This document shows, in pieces, positions 9,822 through 18,547 of a DNA stretch of 64,000 bases. Every line of letters begins with the position of its first letter. The stretch's first letter is position 1. The stretch spans positions 1 through 64,000 of the forward strand of contig JAAUUT010000010.1 in assembly GCA_012031035.1 (NCBI GenBank), read 5' to 3'. The stretch is from Candidatus Altimarinota bacterium. Its GTDB lineage: Bacteria; Cyanobacteriota; Cyanobacteriia; Cyanobacteriales; Microcystaceae. Position numbers and translations under genes: made by a program. The notes under the pieces are model-generated. The model was not told the DNA's origin, made no database searches, and saw only the letters and a list, made by a program, of their open reading frames with translations.

Positions 9822-10409
9822 ATGACTTACACCACTCAACAGCTTATTCAAATTCTCGAACAAGAATTGCGGGCGACCTGGAAGGGCGATCGCATCCTGC
9901 TTTCGTCGGCAGATCGAATCGACAATCCAGTAATTGCTAAGGCGATCGATTTGCAAAAAGTCGGAAAAGTCTTCGCTTATCAAGATTTTCGCCGTCAAAT
10001 TCACAAATATCAATACCAACATCGGGTTTCAGGAATTATCTGGCGAGAATGTACTTTTGCGGCTAAATCCATTCGCTATCCAGAACTCCACAATCAGCTA
10101 ATTGCAGTTCCTGGGGATAAAGAAACACTGATGGCAGCTAAAAAGGAAGTTGTCGAGTTTTGGCGAGAAATGACTCAAGAAATGAATTTCTGGCTAGCAG
10201 CTAATCGCTATCGTCCAATTACGGCTGAATCGGTTGAAGAGTTTATCCAAGAAGCTGAATGGGCAGAAATTGATGCAGCGCAAACAGAACTTTTTCTCGG
10301 CTTGTGTTGGGGAAGTCCGCAAGAACATCAGTATCAATGGGCAAAACCTAATTCTGGCTGTCATCGCATTATTGGCACGATGACCGAACCGAGTTCGATT
10401 AAGGTTTAA
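9822..10409 (+). CDS. hypothetical cyanobacterial protein, 195 aa
   Basis: A soluble protein starting [20 protein letters not shown]. It contains [16 protein letters not shown] and [18 protein letters not shown] segments, a helix rich in Trp/Met ([20 protein letters not shown]) and a C-terminal [19 protein letters not shown] recognise the type as a conserved cyanobacterial hypothetical but know no function. An in-frame GTG lies one codon before the ATG at 9822; the ATG is preferred. Its 3' end overlaps the convergent aroQ by 11 bases. Confidence 0.65.
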   Translation: MTYTTQQLIQILEQELRATWKGDRILLSSADRIDNPVIAKAIDLQKVGKVFAYQDFRRQIHKYQYQHRVSGIIWRECTFAAKSIRYPELHNQLIAVPGDKETLMAAKKEVVEFWREMTQEMNFWLAANRYRPITAESVEEFIQEAEWAEIDAAQTELFLGLCWGSPQEHQYQWAKPNSGCHRIIGTMTEPSSIKV

Positions 10410-10875
10410 TTATTTCTTTATTTTTCACTTGACTAACTAATGCTTGTAGTCCCAAACGATAGCTGTCTGGGCCAAAACCACTAATTTGCCCGATCGCGAT
10501 CGGTGCTATGTAAGAATGATGACGAAAAACTTCGCGTTGATAGATGTTGCTCAGATGTACTTCTACTGTCGGGATTTTGACACCCGATAAGGCATCTCGA
10601 ATTGCTACGCTCGTATGAGTATATGCCCCTGCATTAATTAAAATTCCATCATGCTGTCCTAGTGCTGCTTGGATTGCGTCAACTAAGACTCCTTCATGAT
10701 TTGACTGAAAGCAAGATACTTTAACTTCTAGCGCTTTTGCTTCCGCTTCTAGAAGACGATTAATATCATCTAAAGTTAGATTTCCATAAACTTGCGGCTC
10801 TCTAAGTCCCAATAAATTTAAATTAGGGCCATGGAGTACCAAAACACTCAAGGAAGATAAATTTTTCAAAGACAC
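10399..10875 (-). CDS. aroQ: type II 3-dehydroquinate dehydratase (AroQ)
   Basis: A 158-residue dodecameric type II dehydroquinase, third step of the shikimate pathway (3-dehydroquinate to 3-dehydroshikimate). The hallmark [17 protein letters not shown] is at residues 15-31 and carries the catalytic Tyr. QSNHEG (58-63), the substrate-binding NAGAYTHTS (about 81-89) and the catalytic His region VEVHLSN (104-110) are all intact. The frame starts with GTG at 10875; family N-termini usually begin near SVLVLHGPN, so a start a few codons later is possible. It begins 8 bases after the stop of a 47-aa gene, which suggests translational coupling. Confidence 0.93.
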   Translation of the reverse strand: MSLKNLSSLSVLVLHGPNLNLLGLREPQVYGNLTLDDINRLLEAEAKALEVKVSCFQSNHEGVLVDAIQAALGQHDGILINAGAYTHTSVAIRDALSGVKIPTVEVHLSNIYQREVFRHHSYIAPIAIGQISGFGPDSYRLGLQALVSQVKNKEIIKP

Positions 10876-10883
10876 TGGGCCAA

Positions 10884-11027
10884 TTATCGATGTCGGCGAC
10901 GCTGAGGCTCGTTAACTGGAATAGGAATTAGCTCTGGTTCGGATTCGGGTTCGGGCCCAAGCAGAGTTTCAATGAGCTTACGCGCTAATTCTTTCAGCTT
11001 TTCCAACACTTTGTCCAAATAGTCCAT
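10884..11027 (-). CDS. small charged protein, 47 aa, ahead of aroQ
   Basis: The ATG at 11027 opens a 47-codon frame. The N-terminal half is an amphipathic helix, [20 protein letters not shown]. It is followed by an acidic Pro-Glu run (GPEPESEPE), LIPIPVNEP and a basic tail RRRHR ending at 10884. This organised composition (helix, acidic linker, basic tip) argues for a real gene. It ends 8 bases before aroQ on the same strand. No family is recognised. It might be a leader or coupling peptide for aroQ or an independent small protein. Confidence 0.55.
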   Translation of the reverse strand: MDYLDKVLEKLKELARKLIETLLGPEPESEPELIPIPVNEPQRRRHR

Positions 11028-11273
11028 CGCTCGGACGGCTCCTGTAGAATATTAAGGGCGGTTATTTTAGGTTTGTCAAATTTCGATCTGTTCGATCTAT
11101 AAGATTTTTTTATTTTTCTATGTTAGTTTTTTCAGTTCTAAAATCTGACAAACTAAAGAGAAATACTTGTTGTAGTTATATTAAGATTAACACAGGTTTA
11201 GGGGATGGGTATAGATCGCTAGAATTATTTTCGATCCGAAGCAATCGCAATATCTAAACGCTTTACAAGCTCA

Positions 11274-12527
11274 TTATTTTTGAATCAAAAGCTTGCGCCG
11301 CAAGAGATCTAGCGCATTATAGGCGCTAAGAGTGCGAATGGTTTCGCGATCGCGCCTTTCCCCCAGGCGATATTCAACGCTTTCTATCGTTCCATCGGGA
11401 CAAGCAATTCCAATATAGACGAGTCCTACAGGTTTGGTTTCCGTTCCCCCGCTAGGGCCAGCAATTCCCGTAATACTCAATCCCCAACTCGTTTTGAGTT
11501 GTTTTTGCACGCCTGCTGCCATTTGTTGGGCGACGGGATGACTCACCGCACCAAATCGATCTAAGTCCTCTGGACTAACCCCTAAGATAGAAATTTTGAT
11601 TCGATTTTCGTAGGAGATGATGCCTCCTATAAAGTAATCGGAACTGCCGGAAATGGTAGTAAAAATAGCACCGAGTCCACCTCCGGTACAGGATTCGGCA
11701 ACGCTTACCGTTTCTTGTTTTTTTTGCAACAACTGACCGACGACTGAAGCTAGGGTGTCGTCATTTGAGCCAAAATAGTCTAATCCGGCGATATCCCGTA
11801 TTTTTTGAGCAACGGGTTCGATGAGCGCGATCGCGTCTGCTTCTGAATTCGCCTTGGCAGAGACTCGCAACCTAACTTCTCCCATGCCAGCATAAGGCGC
11901 GACGGTAGGATTGGTTAAGTCGAACAGATCGTTAACTTTATCCGCTAAGGCAGATTCGCCAATGCCTCTAAACTTCATCATGCGACTGTAAATGATTTCC
12001 TTGCCCCAACCTTGACTTTTCAGGTAAGGAACGGCGGTTTCTTGCCACATCCGTTTCATTTCGCTGGGAACGCCTGGAAAAGTTAGAATAATTAATCCTT
12101 GACGCGGCTGCCAAATTATGCCTGGAGCAGTTCCGCTTGGATTGGGTAATACTTCTGCGCCTTGGGGAATTAAAGCTTGTTTGAGGTTGTTAGGTGTCAT
12201 TTTACGCCCGATACTGGCGAATTTCTGAGTAATATCGGCAACGATTTCCGGTTTTTCGACGAGAGGGACGTTGAAGAAGGCTGCGATCGCATCTGTCGTT
12301 AAGTCATCGGGAGTTGGGCCTAATCCTCCCGTAAAAATGAGAATTGAGGCGCGTTTAGTAGCAATATCGATAACTTGCTGCAAGCGTTCCAGATTATCGC
12401 CGACGGTGCTTTGATAGTAGTGAGGAATGCCCAAACTAGCTAATTGCTGTGCTAAATACTGAGCATTGCTATTGAGGATATCTCCTAGAAGCAATTCCGT
12501 CCCGACACAAATGATTTCTGCACTCAT
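11274..12527 (-). CDS. cinA: CinA-family competence/damage-inducible protein
   Basis: A 417-residue CinA protein. The N-terminal MoCF_biosynth/COG1058 domain (MSAEIICVGTELLLGDILNS, then FTGGLGPTPDDLTTDA at about 68) has ADP-ribose pyrophosphatase-type activity in studied relatives. The C-terminal PncC-like nicotinamide mononucleotide deamidase domain has VAESCTGGGLGAIFTTISGS (about 280) and SITGIAGPSGGTETKPVGLV. I place the start at MSAEIICVG, 7 codons inside the longest frame, because homologues begin there. It would act in pyridine nucleotide recycling. It has no operon partner. Confidence 0.93.
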   Translation of the reverse strand: MSAEIICVGTELLLGDILNSNAQYLAQQLASLGIPHYYQSTVGDNLERLQQVIDIATKRASILIFTGGLGPTPDDLTTDAIAAFFNVPLVEKPEIVADITQKFASIGRKMTPNNLKQALIPQGAEVLPNPSGTAPGIIWQPRQGLIILTFPGVPSEMKRMWQETAVPYLKSQGWGKEIIYSRMMKFRGIGESALADKVNDLFDLTNPTVAPYAGMGEVRLRVSAKANSEADAIALIEPVAQKIRDIAGLDYFGSNDDTLASVVGQLLQKKQETVSVAESCTGGGLGAIFTTISGSSDYFIGGIISYENRIKISILGVSPEDLDRFGAVSHPVAQQMAAGVQKQLKTSWGLSITGIAGPSGGTETKPVGLVYIGIACPDGTIESVEYRLGERRDRETIRTLSAYNALDLLRRKLLIQK

Positions 12528-12790
12528 AGTTCTATAGAATTTTGACATTCTGAGCTATTTTAATCGCGATCGCCGCTTTATGGTCTGTCCTCTATGGCGA
12601 TCGCGCGTTGCCTTGATTTGACTAATATTGAAATTTAATTTATACATTTTCACAAATCTAAAAGTTTTTTATCGTTCCCAATAATAACTTTTTCAATTTT
12701 TTTTAACTTGCCAAATGTTACGTTTAAAAAGCATAAATTTTTTTTACTATCCAATCTTTTCTTAGATGTTCAAAAGAATTTTATTTTGTC

Positions 12791-15700
12791 ATGATTAATC
12801 GCGATCGCCATCTGTTTTCTATTTCTATTCAACGTTTATTGTTTCTCGCTCTCAGCAGCTTGCTAATCGAGGGAGTCGAGCCAGTGTTTGCTCAAATTAA
12901 GGCAGACCAAACATTAGGGACAGAAAACTCGGTTGTCAACCAAGATGTCATTATAAAAGGAATTCAGAGCGATCGCATCGACGGCGGAGCGAAGCGAGGT
13001 GCTAACCTATTTCATAGCTTCAGTCAATTTATTATCCCAGAAGGACGCGGCGCTTATTTCAGCAATCCAGATGGAATTAGCACTATCTTTTCTCGCGTGA
13101 CTGGCGGGAATGGTTCTCAAATTCTCGGAACCCTTGGGGTGTTGGGAGAGGCTAACCTCTTTTTAATCGATCCCAAAGGGATTATTTTTGGTGCTAATGC
13201 CAAATTAGACATCAGTGGCTCGTTTATTGCTAATACTGCTAATAGTATTGTATTTCCCAATGGGGAGAATTTTAGTGCTAGCAATCCCAATGCTGCGCCA
13301 TTACTGGCAATAGATGTACCCGTACCAGTGGGGTTGGTATTTGAGAGCGATAATTCAGGAATAATTCTCAATGTAGCAGATTTAAAGAATCAACAAAATC
13401 TTGCTTTAGTGGCAGGAGGAATTCTTAGTGGCGGTCAACTAACAGCACCTGGGGGGAATATTACGCTAGCTACGGTTCCAGGGGCTATTAATTCAGTGGT
13501 TGGATTAGATGGGACGGGGAAATTTCTTGGGACGATTCCAGGAACAGGACAGCCGAATTTAGAAGGTCGAGATATTGTTTTAATCGGTGGTGCGATCGAT
13601 GCTTCCTCGAATAGTATCGCAGGAAATGTCGTTCTCAACAGTGCAGGAGATACATTACTATCTAATGGAGCAACGGTTAATGTTCGAGGTGCTGGGGGAG
13701 GTTCTATAACCGTTAATGCTCAGAATTTGGGCATGAGTGGAGGCAGTCAACTATTAGCTGGTATAAGATCTGGGTTAGGTTCTCCACAAGCGCAAGCAAG
13801 AAATGTGACATTAAACGTTGCTGATGAGATTGCACTTAGTCAGACCAGTAGTATTGAAAACCGAGTTAACCAAAATGCTATTGGCAATGCTGGCAATATT
13901 GTTATTAATACAGGATCTCTATATTTATCAATGATGCTCAATTAATTACTTCAACACAAGCACAAGGCAATGCAGGAAAGATTCAAGTTAATGCTTCTGA
14001 TACAGTGAATTTAAGCAGTCGAGCTAGTGTTGAAAGTTCGACTGCGGGGTTACAATCGGGTAATGCTGGAGATATTTTTATCAAAGCGCGATCGCTTTCT
14101 GTAACAGATGGCGCAACCCTAAATGCAAGTACTTTTGGACAAGGAAATGGAGGCAATATTACCCTTCGCATTGACGAAAACGTTACATTTGATAATGCCA
14201 ATGCAGCCAGTCTTGTGTTCTTGGGGACAGGTACAGGAGGTAGTATTGATATCCAAACTCGCGATTTCTCTTTGTCTAATGGAGCAATCATCTCAACTAT
14301 TACGCTAGGAGCCGGTACAGGAGGTAGTATTGATATCCAAGTTCGCTCTCTCTCTTTGTCTAATGGAGCAAGCATCTCAACTACTACGGCAGGAGCAGGT
14401 ACAGGAGGAAATCTCAGCATTAATGCTGACCAATCGGTACAATTGACTGGAACTTCTGCAAATGGTCGGTTGACTAGTATAGTAACTGGAACTAATGGAA
14501 AAGAAGATGCGGGAGATTTAGAGATTAATACTGGTCAATTACTGGTAAGCGATCGCGCAGGTATCGCAACTACTACATTAGGTGAAGGAAAAGGCGGAAA
14601 TATACGCATCAATGCCTCCGATTCAGTGCAAGTTATTGGGTCTTCTGCCACAAATACGTCATTTGGTATAGAAACTGGAACTACTGGAAAAGGAGATTCA
14701 GGGAATTTAGAGATTAATACTGGTCGATTACTGATACACGATCGCGCAGGTATCTCAACGACTACATTAGGCGAAGGAAAAGGCGGAAATATACGCATCA
14801 ATGCCTCCGATTCAGTGCAAGTTATTGGGTCTTCTGCCAATGATACATTCACGGGTATAGTAACTGGAACTAATGGAAAAGGAGATGCAGGGGATTTAGA
14901 GATTAATACTGGTCAATTATTGGTAAGGGATCGCGCAGGTATCTTAACTACTACATTAGGCGAAGGAAAAGGAGGCAATTTAAATATCAACGCCGACCAA
15001 TCAGTGCAAGTTATTGGGTCTTCTACCAATGATACATTCACGGGTATAGTAACTGGAACTAATGGAAAAGGAGATGCAGGAGATTTAGAAATAACTACTG
15101 GACATTTATTGGTGCGCGATGGGGCAAGAATTGCTACTGATACTAACGGCACGGGAAGCGGAGGAGATTTAACAGTCAACGCTTCCGAGTTAGTGCAATT
15201 GATTGGTTTTGCTGAAGGTCGTCCTAGTAGCTTGACGAGTATCACAACTGGAAAAGGAGATGCAGGAAATTTAGAGATTCATACTGGACGATTAGTGGTA
15301 CGCGATCGCGCAATTATCTCAACTACTACAAACGGCGAAGGTCAAGGAGGAAATATACGCATCAATGCCTCCGATTCAGTGCAAGTTATTGGGAATTCTG
15401 CTAGTGGTACGCTTAGTAGTTTGCTAACTGGAACTACTGGAAAAGGAGATGCAGGGAATTTAGAGATTAATACTGGTCGATTAGTGCTACGCGATCGCGC
15501 AGTCATCTCAACTACTACAAACGGCGAAGGCAAAGGAGGAAATTTAAGCATTAATGCCTCCGATTCAGTTTCTCTCAATAGAGTAGGTTTAATTTTCAGT
15601 GGTGTAGGAGAAGACGGGGAAAACAATTCAGGTAATATCCATATTCGCGCTCGCTCTTTATCATTAACGAATGGTTCCTTTTTAGTTGCTTTTACTGAGG

Positions 15701-17405
15701 GGATAGGAGATGCTGGCAATATCGATATTAATGTTGACAAGAGTGTGCGAGTATCGGGTGTGATTACTCAAAGACTCACTGGAAATGATTTTGTCTTTCC
15801 CAGTGCCATTGCCAGTTCGGTATTAGCAGGAGGAGAAGGTCAAGGAGGAGATATTAGCATTAAAGCGGAATCGCTGTCGCTAAATAATGGTGGTTTGCTT
15901 TTTAGCAACACCATAGAGAGAGGTGATGCTGGCAATATCTCGCTCAAAGTTGATGATTTTGTAACATTAAATAACTTAAGCTTAATACAAAGCAATGTAG
16001 AACCAGGTGGTGAAGGAAGTGGAGGTAATGTCAATATTCAAGCGCGATCGCTCACCTTAAAAAATGGCAGTTCGATCCAAGCTGGTCTTCGCGCGGCAAA
16101 TGATGAATCTCCTGGAGGCATAGGCCAAGGTGGAAACATTAACATTCATACTTCAGATTTTGTCGAGATTTCAGGTACTAACCCCAGACAAGTTACTTTT
16201 ATTTCTCCGATTTTTCCTGAGAATGCCGTAGATCCATCTCAAATACAACCCCCCAATTTATCTAGTGGTTTATTTACCAGTACCCAAACAGGCGCTAGCG
16301 GGCCAGCAGGCAATATATTCGTTACTACTGGAGCGTTCCGTTTAGCTGATGGCGCAGTCGTCGAGGCTCCTACTGCTAATTCTGGTCGAGCAGGCGATAT
16401 TACAATTGATGCTAACACTATCGATATTACGGGTGGCGCACAAATCATTAGTGCTACTCGCGGCAGTGGCGATGCAGGAGATATTATGCTTAAGGTTAAA
16501 GATAGCCTCACTATTTCTGGTAGCGATCCTAACTTCGAGAAACGATTGGCAGGAGTAGGCGGCGATCGCGATCGGATCACGAACTTAGGCCCAGAAAGCG
16601 GATTGTTTGCCAATACGGATGTAGGTTCGACAGGCGATGGCGGCAATATTTCGATTCAGAACTATCCAAAAACCGCAACCATCAATGATGGTGCAGTGGT
16701 TACGGTTAACAGTCAAGGACGTGGTGCAGGCGGTGAAATCCGACTCCAAGCAGGTTCCCTAACCCTCAATAATGGAACTCTCTCGGCACAAATCGACCAA
16801 ACAGAGGAAAATGTAGGCAATATTTTTCTGAACGTGCAAAACTTGTTGTTATTGCGTAATGGATCTCAAATCTCGACGACGGTAGGAACGCCTGGTACTC
16901 GTAGTAATGGCGGCAATATTTTCATCAATGCAGGCGCTATTGTGGCAGTTCCCAACGAAAATAGCGATATTACAGCTAATGCTTTCGAGGGTATGGGTGG
17001 TCGTATCTCGATTAGTACCGACAATATATTTGGGATCGACTTTCGCGAAAGACTCACGCCTCTAAGCGATATTACTGCAAGTTCAGATGCTGGATTGACG
17101 GGAACTGTCGTAATTAATACTTCTGGGATTGACCCAACGCGAGGTTTAGAAAATCTCCCACAAGACAATATTAACGTGCAAGTTGCGCAAGGCTGTCAAG
17201 TTGGGACAATGGAGAAAGCAATATTTCTTTCTACAATCTCGGACGCGGAGGAGTCCCACCGAGTCCAGACGACTTACTCAACAGTCCTTTTACGGGAGAA
17301 TGGCTGACGCTAGAGTCACAAGAAAGTAATAATGTTGAGAGAAATTCTTTTGAACGGAAACAGGAGCGCGATCGGTTTTCGCTACGAATATCTTGTGGTA
17401 AATAG
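12791..17405 (+). pseudogene. filamentous haemagglutinin-type TPS exoprotein, two frameshifts
   Basis: One large secreted adhesin gene read in three frames. Bases 12791-13945 give a signal peptide (cleavage probably near VFAQ), the two-partner-secretion haemagglutination domain (NPDGISTIFSRVTGGNGSQI, FLIDPKGIIFGAN) and the first repeats. At about 13919 a TA dinucleotide seems to have been gained (CTATATTT for CTATTT) and the frame moves to the one that continues to 17307. A second slip at the GGG at 17203-17205, where a fourth G is expected, restores DNGESNISFYNLGRGG, PPSPDDLLNSPFTGEW and ends at TAG 17403-17405. Repaired, the product would be about 1,535 residues of right-handed beta-helix, exported by a TpsB partner that is not in this window. 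Confidence 0.85.
14400..15560 (+). repeat. 63-residue (189-bp) tandem repeats inside haemagglutinin gene
   Basis: The phrase GGAAAAG(G/A)AGAT recurs at 14497, 14686, 14875, 15064, 15250 and 15439: spacings of 189, 189, 189, 186 and 189 bases. Each unit encodes TGTNGKGDAGDLEINTG, a (R/S)DRAGI-TTT turn, GEGKGGNIRINASDSVQVIG and a variable stretch. Units 3 and 4 are almost identical at the DNA level, so copy number has changed recently by unequal recombination or slippage. Confidence 0.85.
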
Positions 17406-17742
17406 TTTAATTGGGTGGGAAACATTTGCTCGCCTTACTAAACTGCTACATTTCTCTAATATAGGGGGACGTATACATCATTTTTTGTACTCATCTGTTA
17501 CAGCAGTTGCAACGCTCCGCCAGGAAATTAATTTCCTGGCTCATATATAAAGTCCATTAAAATGGACTGAAACACTCATTTAGTCGTATGAAGACGACTT
17601 TAACTATGAGGCAGCAAGTTAAATCGCTGACGGTCTAAGCGATAGTGCAACCCAACTTATGTTTTGTTGGGTTATGTAAGGAGCGTCAGGGTAGCGCGAA
17701 CGTACCTTAACTTAACCTACGCGATCGCTTTTTTAGATTGTC
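17406..17742. repeat. palindrome cluster between haemagglutinin and CBS-CP12 genes
   Basis: No gene is present. Four inverted repeats lie in 155 bases: a perfect 20-bp palindrome at 17520-17539 (arms CCAGGAAATT), AGTCCATT-AA-AATGGACT at 17551-17568, AGTCGT-N6-ACGACT at 17582-17599, and AACCCAAC-N9-GTTGGGTT at 17649-17673. The order and spacing look designed rather than random and resemble dispersed repeats seen around cyanobacterial insertion sites. It may be a non-autonomous mobile element, its remnant, or a structured transcript. Confidence 0.6.
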
Positions 17743-18354
17743 TTACACCTCATACATCCGCGCTTCAGCCGCTTCTGGATAATCTTCGCAATATTCTTCA
17801 AAAGCAGTTTTGTCAAGCTTTTTGGCTTGTTGATGGGCAGCTTCTGCTTGTAGTTCTTCTACGATATCCCACGCCGCAGCACAATCGCCAGAAGAGGCTC
17901 CTTTCTCGGTACAAATAGAACGTGCCTGCGCGATCGCTTTTTTAATTTCTTCTTGTAAGGTTAATGCTTTAGGTTGTTCGATAAAGCTGCTTTTTCTTAA
18001 GATATCCGTTACCGAAATTATACCCAACAGTTTATCTGAAATAACAGGTGCCCTGCGAATGCCCGTCTTAGCAAATAATCGCGCTACGTATTCTACTTGT
18101 AGCTCGGGATTGACAATAATACAAGGTTTGGTCATAATATCGCAGACGCGCACCTTTTTAGGATCTATCCCATAAGCATTAACATTATATACAATGTCAG
18201 TTTCCGTAACCATGCCATAGGCATCTTCATCGTGTCGGCGGTCTACAATCAAAGCACGCAAGTTTTTTTCTCTCATTAATTTCACGGCTTGGTCTACTGT
18301 TGCTGAACCACGAATAGTAATGACTTCTGTTGTCATTATTTCTGATGCTTTCAT
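17743..18354 (-). CDS. CBS-CP12 fusion protein
   Basis: A 203-residue fusion. Residues 1-125 hold two CBS motifs (MKASEIMTTEVITIRGSATV at the start, CDIMTKPCIIVNPELQ at about 71, and APVISDKLLGIISVTDILRK at about 97), expected to bind adenine nucleotides. Residues 130-203 are CP12-like: the N-terminal Cys pair CTEKGASSGDC, the core AAWDIVEELQAEAAHQQ, and the C-terminal CEDYPEAAEARMYEV. In canonical CP12 a second C-terminal Cys follows, in an ECR-type motif; here it is Ala. The protein may tie Calvin-cycle GAPDH/PRK regulation to adenylate state, a proposal known for CBS-CP12 proteins. It is monocistronic. Confidence 0.87.
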   Translation of the reverse strand: MKASEIMTTEVITIRGSATVDQAVKLMREKNLRALIVDRRHDEDAYGMVTETDIVYNVNAYGIDPKKVRVCDIMTKPCIIVNPELQVEYVARLFAKTGIRRAPVISDKLLGIISVTDILRKSSFIEQPKALTLQEEIKKAIAQARSICTEKGASSGDCAAAWDIVEELQAEAAHQQAKKLDKTAFEEYCEDYPEAAEARMYEV

Positions 18355-18439
18355 CTAAGTTTAACCTTTTAGGAGAACATATCAAGATCTTATTTTAAAG
18401 CTAAAGAATGAATCGATTTAACTTTTTTGGATAATTTTA

Positions 18440-18510
18440 TTGAAAATGATTAATAATTTTTTCTGTTGTCTCTAATCTTCTTTTCGTTCTTGATTTATTA
18501 CTAAAATGCG
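18440..18510 (-). pseudogene. degenerate copy of ABC ATPase 3' end
   Basis: Reading the minus strand just past the ABC gene gives GDRILVINQERKED, a stop, then RQQKK-LL-I-IFN. It is plainly related to SDRILVMNQGRKEELDTAEN-II-NN in the gene's own C-terminus (18570-18650), with matching DNA over about 55 bases including TTACTAAAATGCGATCGC. It is a short, decayed tandem duplicate of the gene tail. Confidence 0.6.
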
Positions 18511-18547
18511 ATCGCCTATCTTAATTAAAACTGAGGAATTGATGCAA

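Noticed and set aside
14123..14308. Short alternative frames in the haemagglutinin gene
   Set aside because: The repeat-rich adhesin frame accounts for the sequence; the others are by-products of its repeated codons.
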